A DNA stretch of 64,000 bases from Brienomyrus brachyistius. Its lineage: Eukaryota > Chordata > Actinopteri > Osteoglossiformes > Mormyridae. Under the pieces are notes generated by a model, which saw only the letters and a program-made list of their open reading frames with translations, did not search any database and had not been told where the DNA came from. Both the position numbers and the translations under genes were made by a program. Every line of letters starts with the position of its first letter. The stretch's first letter is position 1. Shown here piece after piece: positions 10,970 through 22,100 of this stretch. The stretch covers positions 5,714,097 to 5,778,096 of the forward strand of contig NC_064552.1 of NCBI RefSeq assembly GCF_023856365.1, read 5' to 3'.

Positions 10970-11149
10970 ATGCCCAGGGACACTAAAAGCGCCACTGGGA
11001 TGCGGGCTGAATATCTGCCCGGTTTTGATCCGTCAGTAGCAGTAGTGGGGATGCCGTCTAAGTACCGCCGACTCCTCTGTTCCCGCGTTCGGGCCCTAAG
11101 GGCTCGGCTGCCTCAGCAAAGGACTGTTGGCAGGCGGATGACTGCGTGA
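10970..11149 (+). CDS. Candidate small open frame / exon, Arg-rich (unassigned)
   Basis: A 59-codon frame starting MPRDTKSATGMRAEYL and including PSKYRRLLCSRVRALRARL lies directly after an acceptor-like TTTATTGCAG. A donor-like GC|GTGAGA precedes its stop. It sits in CpG-richer DNA. The family is unknown and it may be noncoding. Confidence 0.2.
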   Translation: MPRDTKSATGMRAEYLPGFDPSVAVVGMPSKYRRLLCSRVRALRARLPQQRTVGRRMTA

Positions 11150-11786
11150 GACCCGGCTCCAGGGGAAACGAACAACCTGGACCTTGTTCAACACACGGGA
11201 TAAGGGAGCGCAAAATACGAGCAGCAGGCTGGATTTCCTGTTTTTAGCCTTTTGTTTGAGTATTTTTTCTGTATAAAATTAGTGGTAAACATATCATGGA
11301 AAAAAGATTTACTCCAAAGCAATTATGGTTTCTAATAAATGACAAAATGTCGTCTGTTCTTGCCTTAATTAAAAAAAATAAATCTAGAATATAAGAGATA
11401 ATCGTTAATCCCCCAAAATCGCATGATACCCCACACAGGTCGGTGTAGCCCGATCGGGTGCCCCCTGCAGGTCAGTCTGCATCTATTATTTTCAAGTCTT
11501 CTGTTTCTCAGCAGTTTCCAGACTACAGAGCTGCAGGTCTTCAAACCATATCACTGCTTCCTCGCGGATCCAAGGGGGCAGAGAGAAAATTACAGTAAGC
11601 CTATAAAGAATATCTAAGAAACATTTGTGTTGTATATTTTTTCCAATTTTCAAGATTACTTAGCATTGCAAAAAAGTCCCTCTGGATGAGGAAATGATTA
11701 AGCATCTTAGATGTTAAAATATTAACGGCCCAAATAGTCTTAAAATGTAAAATCCCACTTGTTTTCCCTATTTTCCCCATTTTGCG

Positions 11787-12087
11787 GAGCGTAGAGGGAG
11801 CTAGTTTCATGTTCGAGGACGGATTACAGACACCGATACTCGTGGGAGTGCTGGAGAGCTCTCATGGCTCGTCGGTAACCCGTCTAAGAGGGTACCCCCA
11901 CTGTGCTTTCCGGCCCGCAGACGCGGGTAAATCAGCCGCGAAGCCCCGCGGTGCTGACTGCCTAGCGGCCCCTAGAGCGCCAGGCTCTCCGTCAGAGAAA
12001 TTCATTAGTGCGGCGGGGGAGCACTCACACCACTGGGAATTAGGTGACCTTGAGCAAAGAATCGCCGGGGTTCTCCTCCAGCAGGTG
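11787..12087 (+). CDS. Candidate exon, long GC-rich open frame (unassigned)
   Basis: The plus frame stays open from before 11,790 to 12,555. The first 300 bp are GC-rich and end at a perfect donor, CAG|GTGAGG, at about 12,087. The left edge has a pyrimidine-rich stretch (TTTTCCCTATTTTCCCC) and several AG choices. Peptide pieces are FEDGLQTPILVGVLESSHG, GEHSHHWELGDLEQRIAG and VLLQQ. The phase is compatible with the donor near 11,145. The family is not recognised. Confidence 0.28.
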
Positions 12088-12559
12088 AGGATAAGTAACT
12101 CCGACATGCCGAGATCTCATATCAAACCAGAGCACCAAAATCGAATCACCCAAGGCACAATTTGTCTACGAAATTTCAACCAGGATGTCTCAACACTGTT
12201 ACATCTGCCTATCCGGGTTTGGAAAACAAAAATTAGTCAGATTTTGTCCTTTAAAATAAGCAATATAAATGGCACAACAAAGAATACAAAAACAGATTTT
12301 CCATTTTTAAGCAGCTCATCCTTTTCAAAACGCACATCTGTGACGATTAGTGAGATATGGGCCATTCAAAGGCACTGTGTAAATCGAGCTGCTGGTTTAT
12401 GCCTAAATTTTAATCACCGAATTGCAGTATACTTCTGTCATTCAGTTACACGTAAAGTGTTTTACAAGGTCATCCCAGTTTATTACGCTGGGAAATACCT
12501 GCTCAGTACTGCAACAGAAGGAGCTAATCCAGCTGGAGAAAGTAGCCCTGATTGAGCCT

Positions 12560-12836
12560 CTGTTCTCTGCTGGTGACCTGATGCATGAGTGGCAACTGCC
12601 GGTCTTGTTTCCTGTAAGCACTTGTGACCTTGAATATCTCTGCCAGACAAAGAAGTGTGATTTGTCACTCCGCAGAACATGCTTCCATTGCTCCAGATCC
12701 CACTGGTCCTTCCGACTCCTGGCAATGTGAGGCTTGCATGAAGCTGATTATATACACCTGTTGCAATGGGTCTGAATGAATTCTGAATTCTGTGATTAAG
12801 AGGTGCGTCCCAATACTTGTCCATATATTGTATATA
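12560..12836 (-). mobile_element. Tc1/mariner remnant (Tc1-like transposase piece and terminal inverted repeat)
   Basis: At 12,834-12,802, minus strand, the text TACAATATATGGACAAG then TATTGGGACGCACC matches a common fish Tc1 terminus. Further in, the minus strand reads WKHVLRSDKSHFFVWQ, aligning with the Tc1 transposase block WSDESRFxVWQ. The element is internally deleted and truncated. Confidence 0.65.
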
Positions 12837-13269
12837 TTCTCCTACAGCCAAAGTTTTACGACTATGACTTCCGAATAATATTGACTATCTAGTAAAAATG
12901 ATACGTGTCTGTGCCTGGGATATATCAGACAGTACGCTAACATTCAGTGTCCGTAGTCAACATGTTGAACGCAGAAGAAACTGGCAGGAATAAAGATCTG
13001 AGTGACCTTGACAAAGCCCATTTCATGATGGTCCCAGCACCTCACGATCAGCCATGGGGAAGTCTGAGGAGAGAAGAACCTCAATCTGCCAGCAGCGTGG
13101 GAGGTGGCCAAATCTCATCGAGTCGAGTAACAAATGTCGGCTTGCTATCTAAAACTCTGACGTGCGTGTTTTTAACGAGAAACTCACTGTTATTCACGTC
13201 ACGTGGTAGCGGCCATAATGTGTTGGCCCAGCTGTGTATATTAACTTGCTGTTGGGTGGATGGCGGCTG

Positions 13270-15780
13270 ATTAGATAGATTTGTTTGCTGCCCTTGCACC
13301 CTGTATGGGGTCGGTGTGTTCTCCCTGTGCATTTCACCGCTCTTCCCAAATTGTCCTTTGTGTGCATATGTGCGCCCCCCTCCAGTGGTGGGCTAGGTAA
13401 CCATTCTCTCAGTGCCCAATTCTTGAGGGCAGCCCAAAGCTTGCCGTCAATCTGGATTAAGTAAGAGGCTCTGGGAAAACTGCATATATAGATTTTTCTT
13501 GTGTTTTACTTGTTTAGGTTTGATTTATTGTGTGTGATTTTGGTCATCATTTTGTATTTATCTCTCACTCACCACACAAACATGCTTGGGGGTTTAAAAA
13601 AAAAATGCATGAAATTGGGGGTGGGGGGTAATCATGGTGAGCCACCGGCCCTTCTTAGGCGTCTTAGGGTGTAATTGCGTGTCAGGAGGCGTGGTGATGG
13701 CGCCCAGCCCCCACCCCCAAGCAGACACCCGCTAAGGTCCCCAAAACACGTTTCACTGGAGTAATTGATCTGAATACCCTTTTTATTTTTCCCTCGAAAA
13801 AACGAATTCGTACAGCCCATGACCGGGAACCCAGCAAAGCACAGAACACACATCGCAGACGTGTGGAGAGACCCGACGTCTGAAAACTCCTGCGACCGAG
13901 TAGCAGTAGCTGTCATGTCGGGAAGAGGAACATGACACATGCGCAGAGCCCTTTGAGGCGCACCGCAGATTCACATGGAAATATTGCAACATGCCAAGTT
14001 CTCGGTGCCTTTCCATGCAATGCGCTCTTTCTCAGACGGCCTGACCACTTCATCCACTATTCCGTCTCATTCCGTGTAAATATTCCGCAGCTTTGAGCAA
14101 CGCTGCTTCATTGCAGTGAGCAGCCTGTGTTTCCCAGTCATGAGCCGTTTTCATGCCTCCTTTGTGTTTCGCTGTGAGTCATCAGCCAGTGATAAGCTTG
14201 TGAGCGGTGATCAGTCACCGGGCAACTTTCCCCTTAGGGATCAGGTACCGGATGAGCAGAATTCCCAAGTGCTGGCTGAGAGGGGAATCATACAGGTGCA
14301 TTTGGCTTCATAAGCTTCACAGATTTTAAGACACTAGGGGGCGATAGGCAGCAGGTAGTAGAGCGATTGACACAGACTCAGACTGGGTTGGAAAAAGGGC
14401 CCACCCAAGCTCACACAGATTTCGATGAGGTGCGTGTAATATCGTATTTGCTTTTATTGTTGGTCCATATGCTCAGTGTGAGGCTGTTACTGGGTGTTGG
14501 CCCGTTGCGGTGATGCATCGCAGCATATAAAGCATGAATAGTGGACAACTGAAGTCCTACGTGTAAGAAAAAAAAAATTGCAAAGGAGGCAAAACATAAA
14601 TATGTAAATATGTAAGCCACACTGCTCTCCTGCTTGACCCAGAAAGCAGATACTAGACCGCTGAAGACCGCTTCTCCTGACAAACCTGACTGAGCAGCGT
14701 TATATGTATGACTTACAGATAAATGTTTGGGGAAGGACAAAACCTCATGAGATGTAGCTAATTTAGTCAGTCACAGGAAGTTTCAGCTCTCGCCAAGCAG
14801 GCAGTACGAATGGATGACCCCCCCCACCCTGTATTTGGCCAGCAGCATCTCTGAGTATAGCTTTTACTTTACAATTATTCGTTAATATATATCTTTGTGA
14901 TTATGTAATATATACATATACACTGTGCATATGTAAATGCTAAATGTGCGCAGACGCGCACGCAGACACACAAGCTTCGAGGTGCATGCGCAGACACGCA
15001 CACACAGATACCACAAGCACCAGGACGGTGCGTCCAACCCTTCGCCTCAGATTGCGCGATAAAAGCCAGTGGAGATGAAGGCCGCTGCTTCTGAGATCGG
15101 CCGGGCGAAAAAAAAAAATCCGTGTGCAAGATAAAATGCCCACGGTGGAAAGAGAAGATATCAGCGGCCCCTGGGACCAAGGTTACTGGGAAGGCAGTGG
15201 GCCAGGAGGCCGGCCGGCCTGTGGAGCGTTACTGGTCAGCTGTGGAACATCACCACAGATAGCGCCGATGAGAGACGGCCTTCGTCATGTTTCATATCCG
15301 TACGATTAACAATTGACAGCCAGCTTCTGCTCACCGTCCCATAGAATAACTAAACATACTTAGACGTGTCTCACCGCTGTGAACCCCCCCCCCCCCCTTT
15401 AAAAAGATTTTTGTAAGGTTTTTACAACCAGTTCATTAACCCACCAATATACGTGTGAAGAGAATGGCAGAAACTACCATTACCGCCAAAGCATTGAGAC
15501 ACTGATAAACTCCAATTACACTTTAATTTGTTTGGTCACAGGGCTGGTAAAAGCCGCTGGGATGCATATAGGTTGACTATATTTTCACGATTTCGGCTTT
15601 TCCACATCATTGTACTAAGGAAGCCGTCCACAGCAGCCGACGCACAGCAATAAATCCCTGAAGAATTCCAAATTACGTCAGAAGATTAAGCATTAAAGAT
15701 TAAGGGCGAATGCGATAAATGCTTCAGCGGCAGAGGCTGTACATATCAGGGTTAGAGCAGTAAATGTAAAAACCCTGTTT
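13270..15780. other. Intergenic, no gene seen
   Basis: Unremarkable DNA with an A9 run near 13,600, a C-run near 15,390 and scattered short open frames without domain content. A CACTAGGGGGCG motif lies near 14,333. Confidence 0.45.
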
Positions 15781-15787
15781 ATAAATG

Positions 15788-15902
15788 CAGTGATTCCCAA
15801 TCCAGTCCTCCGGGGCCCACAGCCGATCCACGTTTTTGCTCCCTCCCAGCTCCCTGGCAGACAGTCCACATTATTGGAGGAGGACTGGATTGGGAGACAC
15901 TG
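15788..15902. mobile_element. CAGTG-ended hAT-type MITE (family C), short copy
   Basis: It begins CAGTGATTCCCAATCCAGTC and ends GACTGGATTGGGAGACACTG, an almost perfect inverted repeat. A 7-bp direct repeat ATAAATG flanks both ends. The internal block TTTTTGCTCCCTCCCAGCT is shared with copies at 42.4, 43.5 and 55.2 kb. Confidence 0.8.
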
Positions 15903-15909
15903 ATAAATG

Positions 15910-17155
15910 GATAGGTTTCTTGCAAGAAGGACCTCTGACTTGGTGGGACCTTTCATTTTGACCCTTGAATGTAAATTGGCTTCTGAAAAAAACACAACTG
16001 TGAGAAGACTTGAAAAAGTGAGTAGACCAGCTAGCATTCCAAAGCAAACGGTGCTTCTGACGAGCACTGCAGGGTGTGGCCTGCTGATACCTTGGTGCAA
16101 ATAACAGGCAAGTATTCAGTTCCCATTGGGAAATATTGCGAAGGAAGGCTATCCAATCAGGTATTAGCAGGTGAAAAAAAAAAAACTGCTTCAGCAATAG
16201 GTTTCAAGTTCCAATCCCAGCAGTTGGACCTTGCTGCTAAGTGGATTCTAAAAAAAACGTCCGGTAGCTAAGTCTCGCAATGTTTCCAAGCAAACACATT
16301 ATACACACCGTCGTCATGAACGAGGATGAAGTGCAGCAGCTCTCGCTGTGCCGTGCGCCACCCGCCTGTGACTTAGGCCTTCAGAAATGCGGCTCCTTCA
16401 TGCACCCGCAGCTCACGCAGGCTCACACCCACGCCTCCACACGCCGGCCGCGGCGATGCGCTTCCCCGCGTCGGCATGCCAGCCACTTTGTTCCAGCAGC
16501 CCTTCATCTTACCTGACAAGCTCCTGCCCGAGTTTCTGTCCTCTCAGAAAGTCAGAACACAGCATTTTAGCGAGACAGGCCTGGAAATGAAGGATTCGGG
16601 AGCACAAAGGAAAAATACTCAAAACCAGTACAAGCCACTTGTTTGTCAGAGCTGTGGGTTTAAACCGAGATCTATTCCTGCTTCTCAAACACAGCATCTC
16701 TCGGGGGACACATTACACCCAGCACATCATCAGAAGACACTCATTCACATCCTTATGAGAATTAAGTTTGAGTCAAGAATAACTAAATTACTACAACACT
16801 ATTAAAAGCTTAATTGATAAGTATATATCTATTTCTTGTCAGTCAAGGACAATTTGCAATTAATTAAAAAGCAAAATTAAATATAAAGTTGCTTTACGCT
16901 ACACACAATAATGGCTCAGTATCACAGATAGACTCATTAGCCGTGTTTTAATTAGCTTCCTGTAAGACCGTATTAGCATTCAAGTGTCTCCCGGAGAGCC
17001 CGAGTTGGCTGAGTCTCGGGATCCGAGGAGAGCCTCAGAGGATTAAAGGCAAGACACCGACACCGCTGGAAGGATCACAACGCCTTTAAACGAGGACCTG
17101 GAGCTTGACGAAGGCCTGATACTCACAGCACATGGTGCGACACATTCAGACGTGG
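15910..17155. other. Intergenic, no gene seen
   Basis: There are short open frames only. A pyrimidine/CpG patch lies at 16,400-16,480. There is no supported gene. Confidence 0.45.
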
Positions 17156-17159
17156 CGCC

Positions 17160-17254
17160 CAGGCACCGGCGCAGGGCCCAGGCACCGGCGCAGGGCCCAG
17201 GCACCGGCGCAGAGCCCAGGCACCGGCGCAGAGCCCAGGCACCGGCGCAGGGCC
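17160..17254 (+). repeat. 19-bp minisatellite, 5 copies
   Basis: The unit is CAGGCACCGGCGCAGGGCC with G/A variants. It is followed by a T-tract. Confidence 0.93.
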
Positions 17255-17271
17255 CAGGCCACCTTCAATCA

Positions 17272-17420
17272 ATCTTTTTTTTTTTTTTTTTTGCTTTATT
17301 TGCCAAGTCTGACTAGTGAGACTATAATCACTATTTTCACATATCCCATCATGCTCTCCTTCGAGTCACTCGCATACACACAGGTGAGAATAACGCTGGG
17401 GGGGGTGGGGGGGTGGCAGG
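17272..17420 (-). mobile_element. Retroposon 3' end: AATAAA followed by A-tract
   Basis: On the minus strand GACTTGGCAAATAAAGC runs straight into about 17 A residues. It resembles the TTGGCAAATAAAGC end of fish L2-type LINEs. The rest of the element is not identifiable. Confidence 0.4.
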
Positions 17421-18334
17421 CATAGGGGTCCATCTCCAGTGCAGCTGGGATCATTGTGTGGCAGGTTTTACTGACTCTCATACAACTTGGATGGACTGAT
17501 AAACGCATACATACATAATCCTGTTTCATTCACAAAACTAATGGCATGCAGCAATGAAAGATCACTACTCTGGGCTGGCCAACTAAAACTGCACACCCTA
17601 GATCTTCTGGGTCTTAATCGTCTGGGTATCCAGGGGCGACCAGGAGCCAGAGCAGGTGAGGTGAGGTGATGTGATGGAGTGTAGGTCCTCATGCACCCAG
17701 ACCAACAGGTTACCAGGTGATTTATAGGTGGTATAAAGTGGCACATTGATGTGAGGGGTGGCAGAGAGATGGATTAATTTAGCGCCCGATGCCTAATGAC
17801 GTGTCATGATGCGTCTGTGCTGTTCTCCCGGGGAACAGAGCAGACGGACGGGAGGTGCAGGGCGGGAGGGGGTGTGCACTGTTTGAGTCTTTCAAACAGT
17901 CACACTCTCCTTGCAAAAGCACACGATTTCTGCGGTGAGGGCTAATTTGCCATCTTTCCACGTACAATAGACACACATGGTGCATTAAACTGGGAGTTCA
18001 GACAGTGGATGAAATCCAGCAGATTCCAGTTAAGTCTCAACATGAATGACTACCTGTTCTTTAACTAGCAGCAAGAAGCCTTTGGGAAGGTTTCCAGATA
18101 AAGTTTAACAGACACCATGGCATGCAAAGAGTGACCAATAAAAGCAGAACAGCTGCGGGAACTTAGGCACCTTCTTCCCAATTCCCCTGCAAAAAGGGAA
18201 ATTAGTAAGACCACAATGTTGACGAGCCTTTGGACACTGCGGTGCGAGATCTGGCAACAGCTTTTCACTGGCCGGATTTGCCTCCTTCCCAGTCTACAGA
18301 GGACCGGTGTGAAACAGCCGAAAACAAGCTTAAA

Positions 18335-19018
18335 AATACACAAGTACTGAGTTTATTTGAAAGTCAGTAGTGGATCTGGAAGAGTGAAGTCCGAGGTTAT
18401 AGCTTTCAGATATAAAATCCTATACAAAGATACTATGAGTAGCTAAGCCTGGTACACTTAGAAGGCCAGCGGTTCCCGATATTACACAGCATCTAACAGT
18501 AACGGTACACAGGCACATTTATATGCTCCCTGTCATTTCATAGCCCAGTGGCCATTTTCCAGAGTATCTGCCAATTACTCGAATGCAGTGTTAATTAAAA
18601 AACGACAGTTAAAAATCTGCTTCTCCAAACACCGCACAGAAATAAAACCCACAGACTCTTAAAATCATATATACAGACATCTGTACAGGGCGGGAAGGCA
18701 GAGAGTCATCTCCGTTACAGTCTGCAGTGTGACAAAACACGGTCACTGCCGATCCGGCTGCAGCCTCCTTTCCCAGTCAGCTGGAAGTCATCCGGCTCGG
18801 GACGGGCGAGTGGCGTCCCAACGGGCCATGATCCTGCGATCTGCAGCAGCAAGGGGGGTCCCCTTCGCGGGGGGCCAAGGGAGGGAGGGAATAAACTTAA
18901 AAAAAAAAAAAAAAACCATGTAGAAGTACTGAATGAGGTATTCATCTCGTCGGCAAAGAGGAGGGAAAGAAGGCGGCTGGCAGGACGAGACCGTCACAGC
19001 TCAGCTCCCGGCCTTCGC
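18335..19018 (-). other. dock1: dock1 3' UTR (probable)
   Basis: This is the segment from the stop codon to the expected cleavage site. It contains a T16 tract in transcript sense (18,900-18,916 region) and no other open frame of note. The 3' boundary is inferred from the AATAAA at 18,352-18,357, not observed. Confidence 0.5.
18352..18357 (-). terminator. Polyadenylation signal AATAAA for dock1
   Basis: This is the first canonical AATAAA in transcript orientation downstream of the stop codon, about 660 nt away. It is followed by a GT- and T-rich stretch (CTTGTGTATTTTTAAGC), as expected for a downstream element. Confidence 0.5.
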
Positions 19019-19108
19019 TCATTGGACGATTCCCGAATCGACTGACGGCTGCTTCCTCTTAGGTGGGGGGGGCGGCGGAGTCTTGCTGGGCAAAGGCGGG
19101 GGCAGTTG
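19019..19108 (-). CDS. dock1: dock1 terminal coding exon (residues 875-903 and stop)
   Basis: It encodes [29 protein letters not shown] and a TGA stop at 19,019-19,021. PPPLPSK is the second Crk-SH3 type site. The acceptor GTTGCAG follows an uninterrupted T-tract of about 19 bases, in transcript sense. The 3' UTR continues below. Confidence 0.96.
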   Translation of the reverse strand, partial: QLPPPLPSKTPPPPPPKRKQPSVDSGIVQ

Positions 19109-22100
19109 CTGCAACAAAAAAAAAAAAAAAAAAAACAAGAACACCCAGACTCATTTCATGGAGCTATTTTTCTTGTCCCGTTACTTTAAGATTGTCTGCA
19201 ATAGAACAGGGAGAGGCGGGCCGGACCTTTTTCTGATTGGCTGGCAAGCACAGGGGTAGATTTATACATAGGCTATAGCCCTTGGCTCTGCCCCCACCTC
19301 AGGAGAAATGGCAACACCTGAGTGTCCGTGCTGATGTCAGCGTAGCGCCTCCAGATGAATTAATTTGCCCCTGGCAGTAAGACCAGGGCCAGCCTGAAGA
19401 GTAACTGCTTATTTTGACGGGTTTCATTCGGACTTCTGACGAAAGGCTGCTAGCCGCTTTCCACTGCTACCCTGCGCCCCCCCCGTACCATCTGCCATCC
19501 CTCCCTTCACGCAGCATTGCTTTGCGACTCTGAAGGCCGCGGGTCTGACCCCATAGCACTGAGCGCCCTTCAGCGGGTAACGCGCGGTCAGGAAGCTCGG
19601 TGCCGTCTGCCGTTCAGTCAGAAGGTGACAAACGCTCCAGACATCCGGCGGGAACCGAGGGCCATAAAGACCCCCGGCTAAGGGACCAGGGCTGACATGT
19701 CTACAAATGGTCAGAGCTAATTGTCACCCCAGGATTGCAGACGGCCACCTCTGCCCCCCGCAGGGCTGCGAAGGGAAGCCCCACAGGGCAGGGGTGGGGG
19801 GGGGGTGACATCTGCTCCGGTTAAATCACCGTGGCGACATGCACGTCTGTTTCCATCTCCCAACCCGTCCCGCACAAGAGACTGAGGATAAAGGAGATGT
19901 GGTGATGGATTGGGGAGGAGGGGGGCAGGGTCTCCCTGCTGAGTAATACTGGGGGGCGAGAGGTAAAGTTCCGACGTGCCGCAGTTTAAATAACGCCGGC
20001 CAGACACCCCCTCTGCCATCAGAGCGACTGTCGGACGCAGAAGCCTCATTTCTCCAGACGTACCCGCTGAGAGAGGGCCGGCGGTGTGGTGGGGCTGCCT
20101 GGATCCTGGCTCTCCAGGTTGCTGTAGTCAGCCATGCTGCCCTTGACTGGCAGCGGAGGAGGCGTCTCTCCTTTCTCCAAGGCGGCGGTCCCGTTCAGCT
20201 CCAGATCTGTGGCCAGAGGAGCAGGATACGTCACAGGCGGTTCAGGGACACGCAGGGGGGGCCCCAAACACGATCTTATGAGTACTGTTACTATTTGTTC
20301 CAACAAGAAAGAGATGCAATTTACATAAAGGCCATGCTACTCAATGAATATAATGCTTATGCTGGTTCTGATCCAAGGCAGATGTGCTTGTTGTCCATAC
20401 AGTGGTGATGCCTGAAGATATTTCATTCCAAACATTTTTTTTTGTGCAGATCTAGAAGTTTAGCTGTTTTGTTTGCATCCACTATAATGGTTCCAGGCAG
20501 TAGGTCTAAGCCTGTGACATGAGCGTCAGTCGCTTCACAGCTTCTCAGGCGGTAACGACTGGCAGCCGGCCGGCGGCCTGGAAGCTCCCGCTTCCTCCAT
20601 CGCCCAGGGCCAACATCCGTACATGAACACGCTTTCTCTGCTGGCAAGTGGGCCAGAGAGGAGCGCTTACTCACTGGAGGCGGACAGCAGGCTGTAGCCC
20701 TGTTTGGCCCGGGGAGCGATGGGCGGCGGCGCTGCAGTGGACGACGCCTGGGGTGCCGGGGACACGGACAGGCGGCGGTCTCCCGGCAACACGATCAGCT
20801 GACTCTTTGGTCTCTGGGGCCTGAGGGGGCTGATCTGAAGGCAACATGGTGGGGGAATCCAGTCAGACTCTATCCGATGGGCATTTTGCAACAGATACAT
20901 CGTGACTCGAGATTGAAGTTTCACTGTGAAGTGGAAGCTGTGAAAGACCACGGCTAACCAGAGGCGTAACAATCCACCACCATCATCTCCACTCTTGTCA
21001 TCAAGCGGCTGTAGCACAGTGATGCATCACGACAGTCGAATCGCTCTGCACTTGCTCTCACCGGCCAGGGGGCTCTTACCGCTGCCGGTACCATGGATCC
21101 AGACGGATCCCGCGGCTGCAATAGCCTGGCTGCTGCCCGCCTTGTTCGCTAAGGCCGTGCTTCAGGCACGCTGCCGACAGCAAAATCAGCCCCTTCCCCT
21201 CTCGTCATTATAAAGCCATACTGACCACAGCTAAAAGTGCCACCCTTCCTGTGCGGTGAGAAGAAATTCTAAGAAATTCCAGGCTGTATTCAGACAAGCC
21301 ACAGGCTGAAGAAAACAACGGTTAGTCCTTAAGATAGCAGGGGGCTCCTTTCCTGTCTGGCCAGCGATACCCTGCTTAAAGGGCTGTGATTTTACAAAAC
21401 AATGATTGCTTGATTAAAAAAGGTTAACGAAACCAGGGCTTGTTAAGCTGCCCCTTTGCTCTTTTCATGGAGACCCACCTCTATAGACTGCACTTTGGCA
21501 CCTGATCGTAAGCGTGCAGCAGTAGCGTTAGCGTGCTAATGCGCTAACGTGCTAATGCGCTAACGCCGGGCCCCCGGGGTCTCACCGTCTCAGACAGGAT
21601 GACTGCCTCGGCGGCTGGGGCCGGGGCCTCCGGGACCCGCAGGTCCTTCTCGAAAGCCTCCTGGTGTTTGCTTTGCCTCTTGTCCTTCTTCTTGTCCTTG
21701 CGCTCCTTTTCGGGCTCTTCGCGGTCCAGCTTGTCCTGGGACTTGTAGTACAGCTTCTTCGGCAGGAGGGGCTCCAGGGCAAAGCTAATGGGGGGGGGGG
21801 GAGGGGGGTGTTCACATGGAAGCAGCGTGAATCCCCTCCCATAGCCTCACACTGGCTCGTTCGTTACTTCTACCATTTCTGAGAGAGCGTGACTGGCAGC
21901 GGCAACATTTGATTGGTGAGACATGCGTGTGTGCAAGCGTGCGTGCATGACACCTTGGCTTGGGATTTTGAGATAAATACAAATCAAAAACTTAAAAAAA
22001 AGGGAAAATAGTTCAGTGTAAGAGTAGTTTCCTCAAAAATTAACAATCCTGAGTACAATTCAGACAAGTACTTTTTCCTCTATGAGTAACTTGAGTAAAT

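Noticed and set aside
18890..18916. AATAAA followed by A16 on the plus strand, as a possible plus-strand gene end
   Set aside because: No plus-strand coding sequence precedes it. It lies inside the probable dock1 3' UTR and looks like a simple A-tract.
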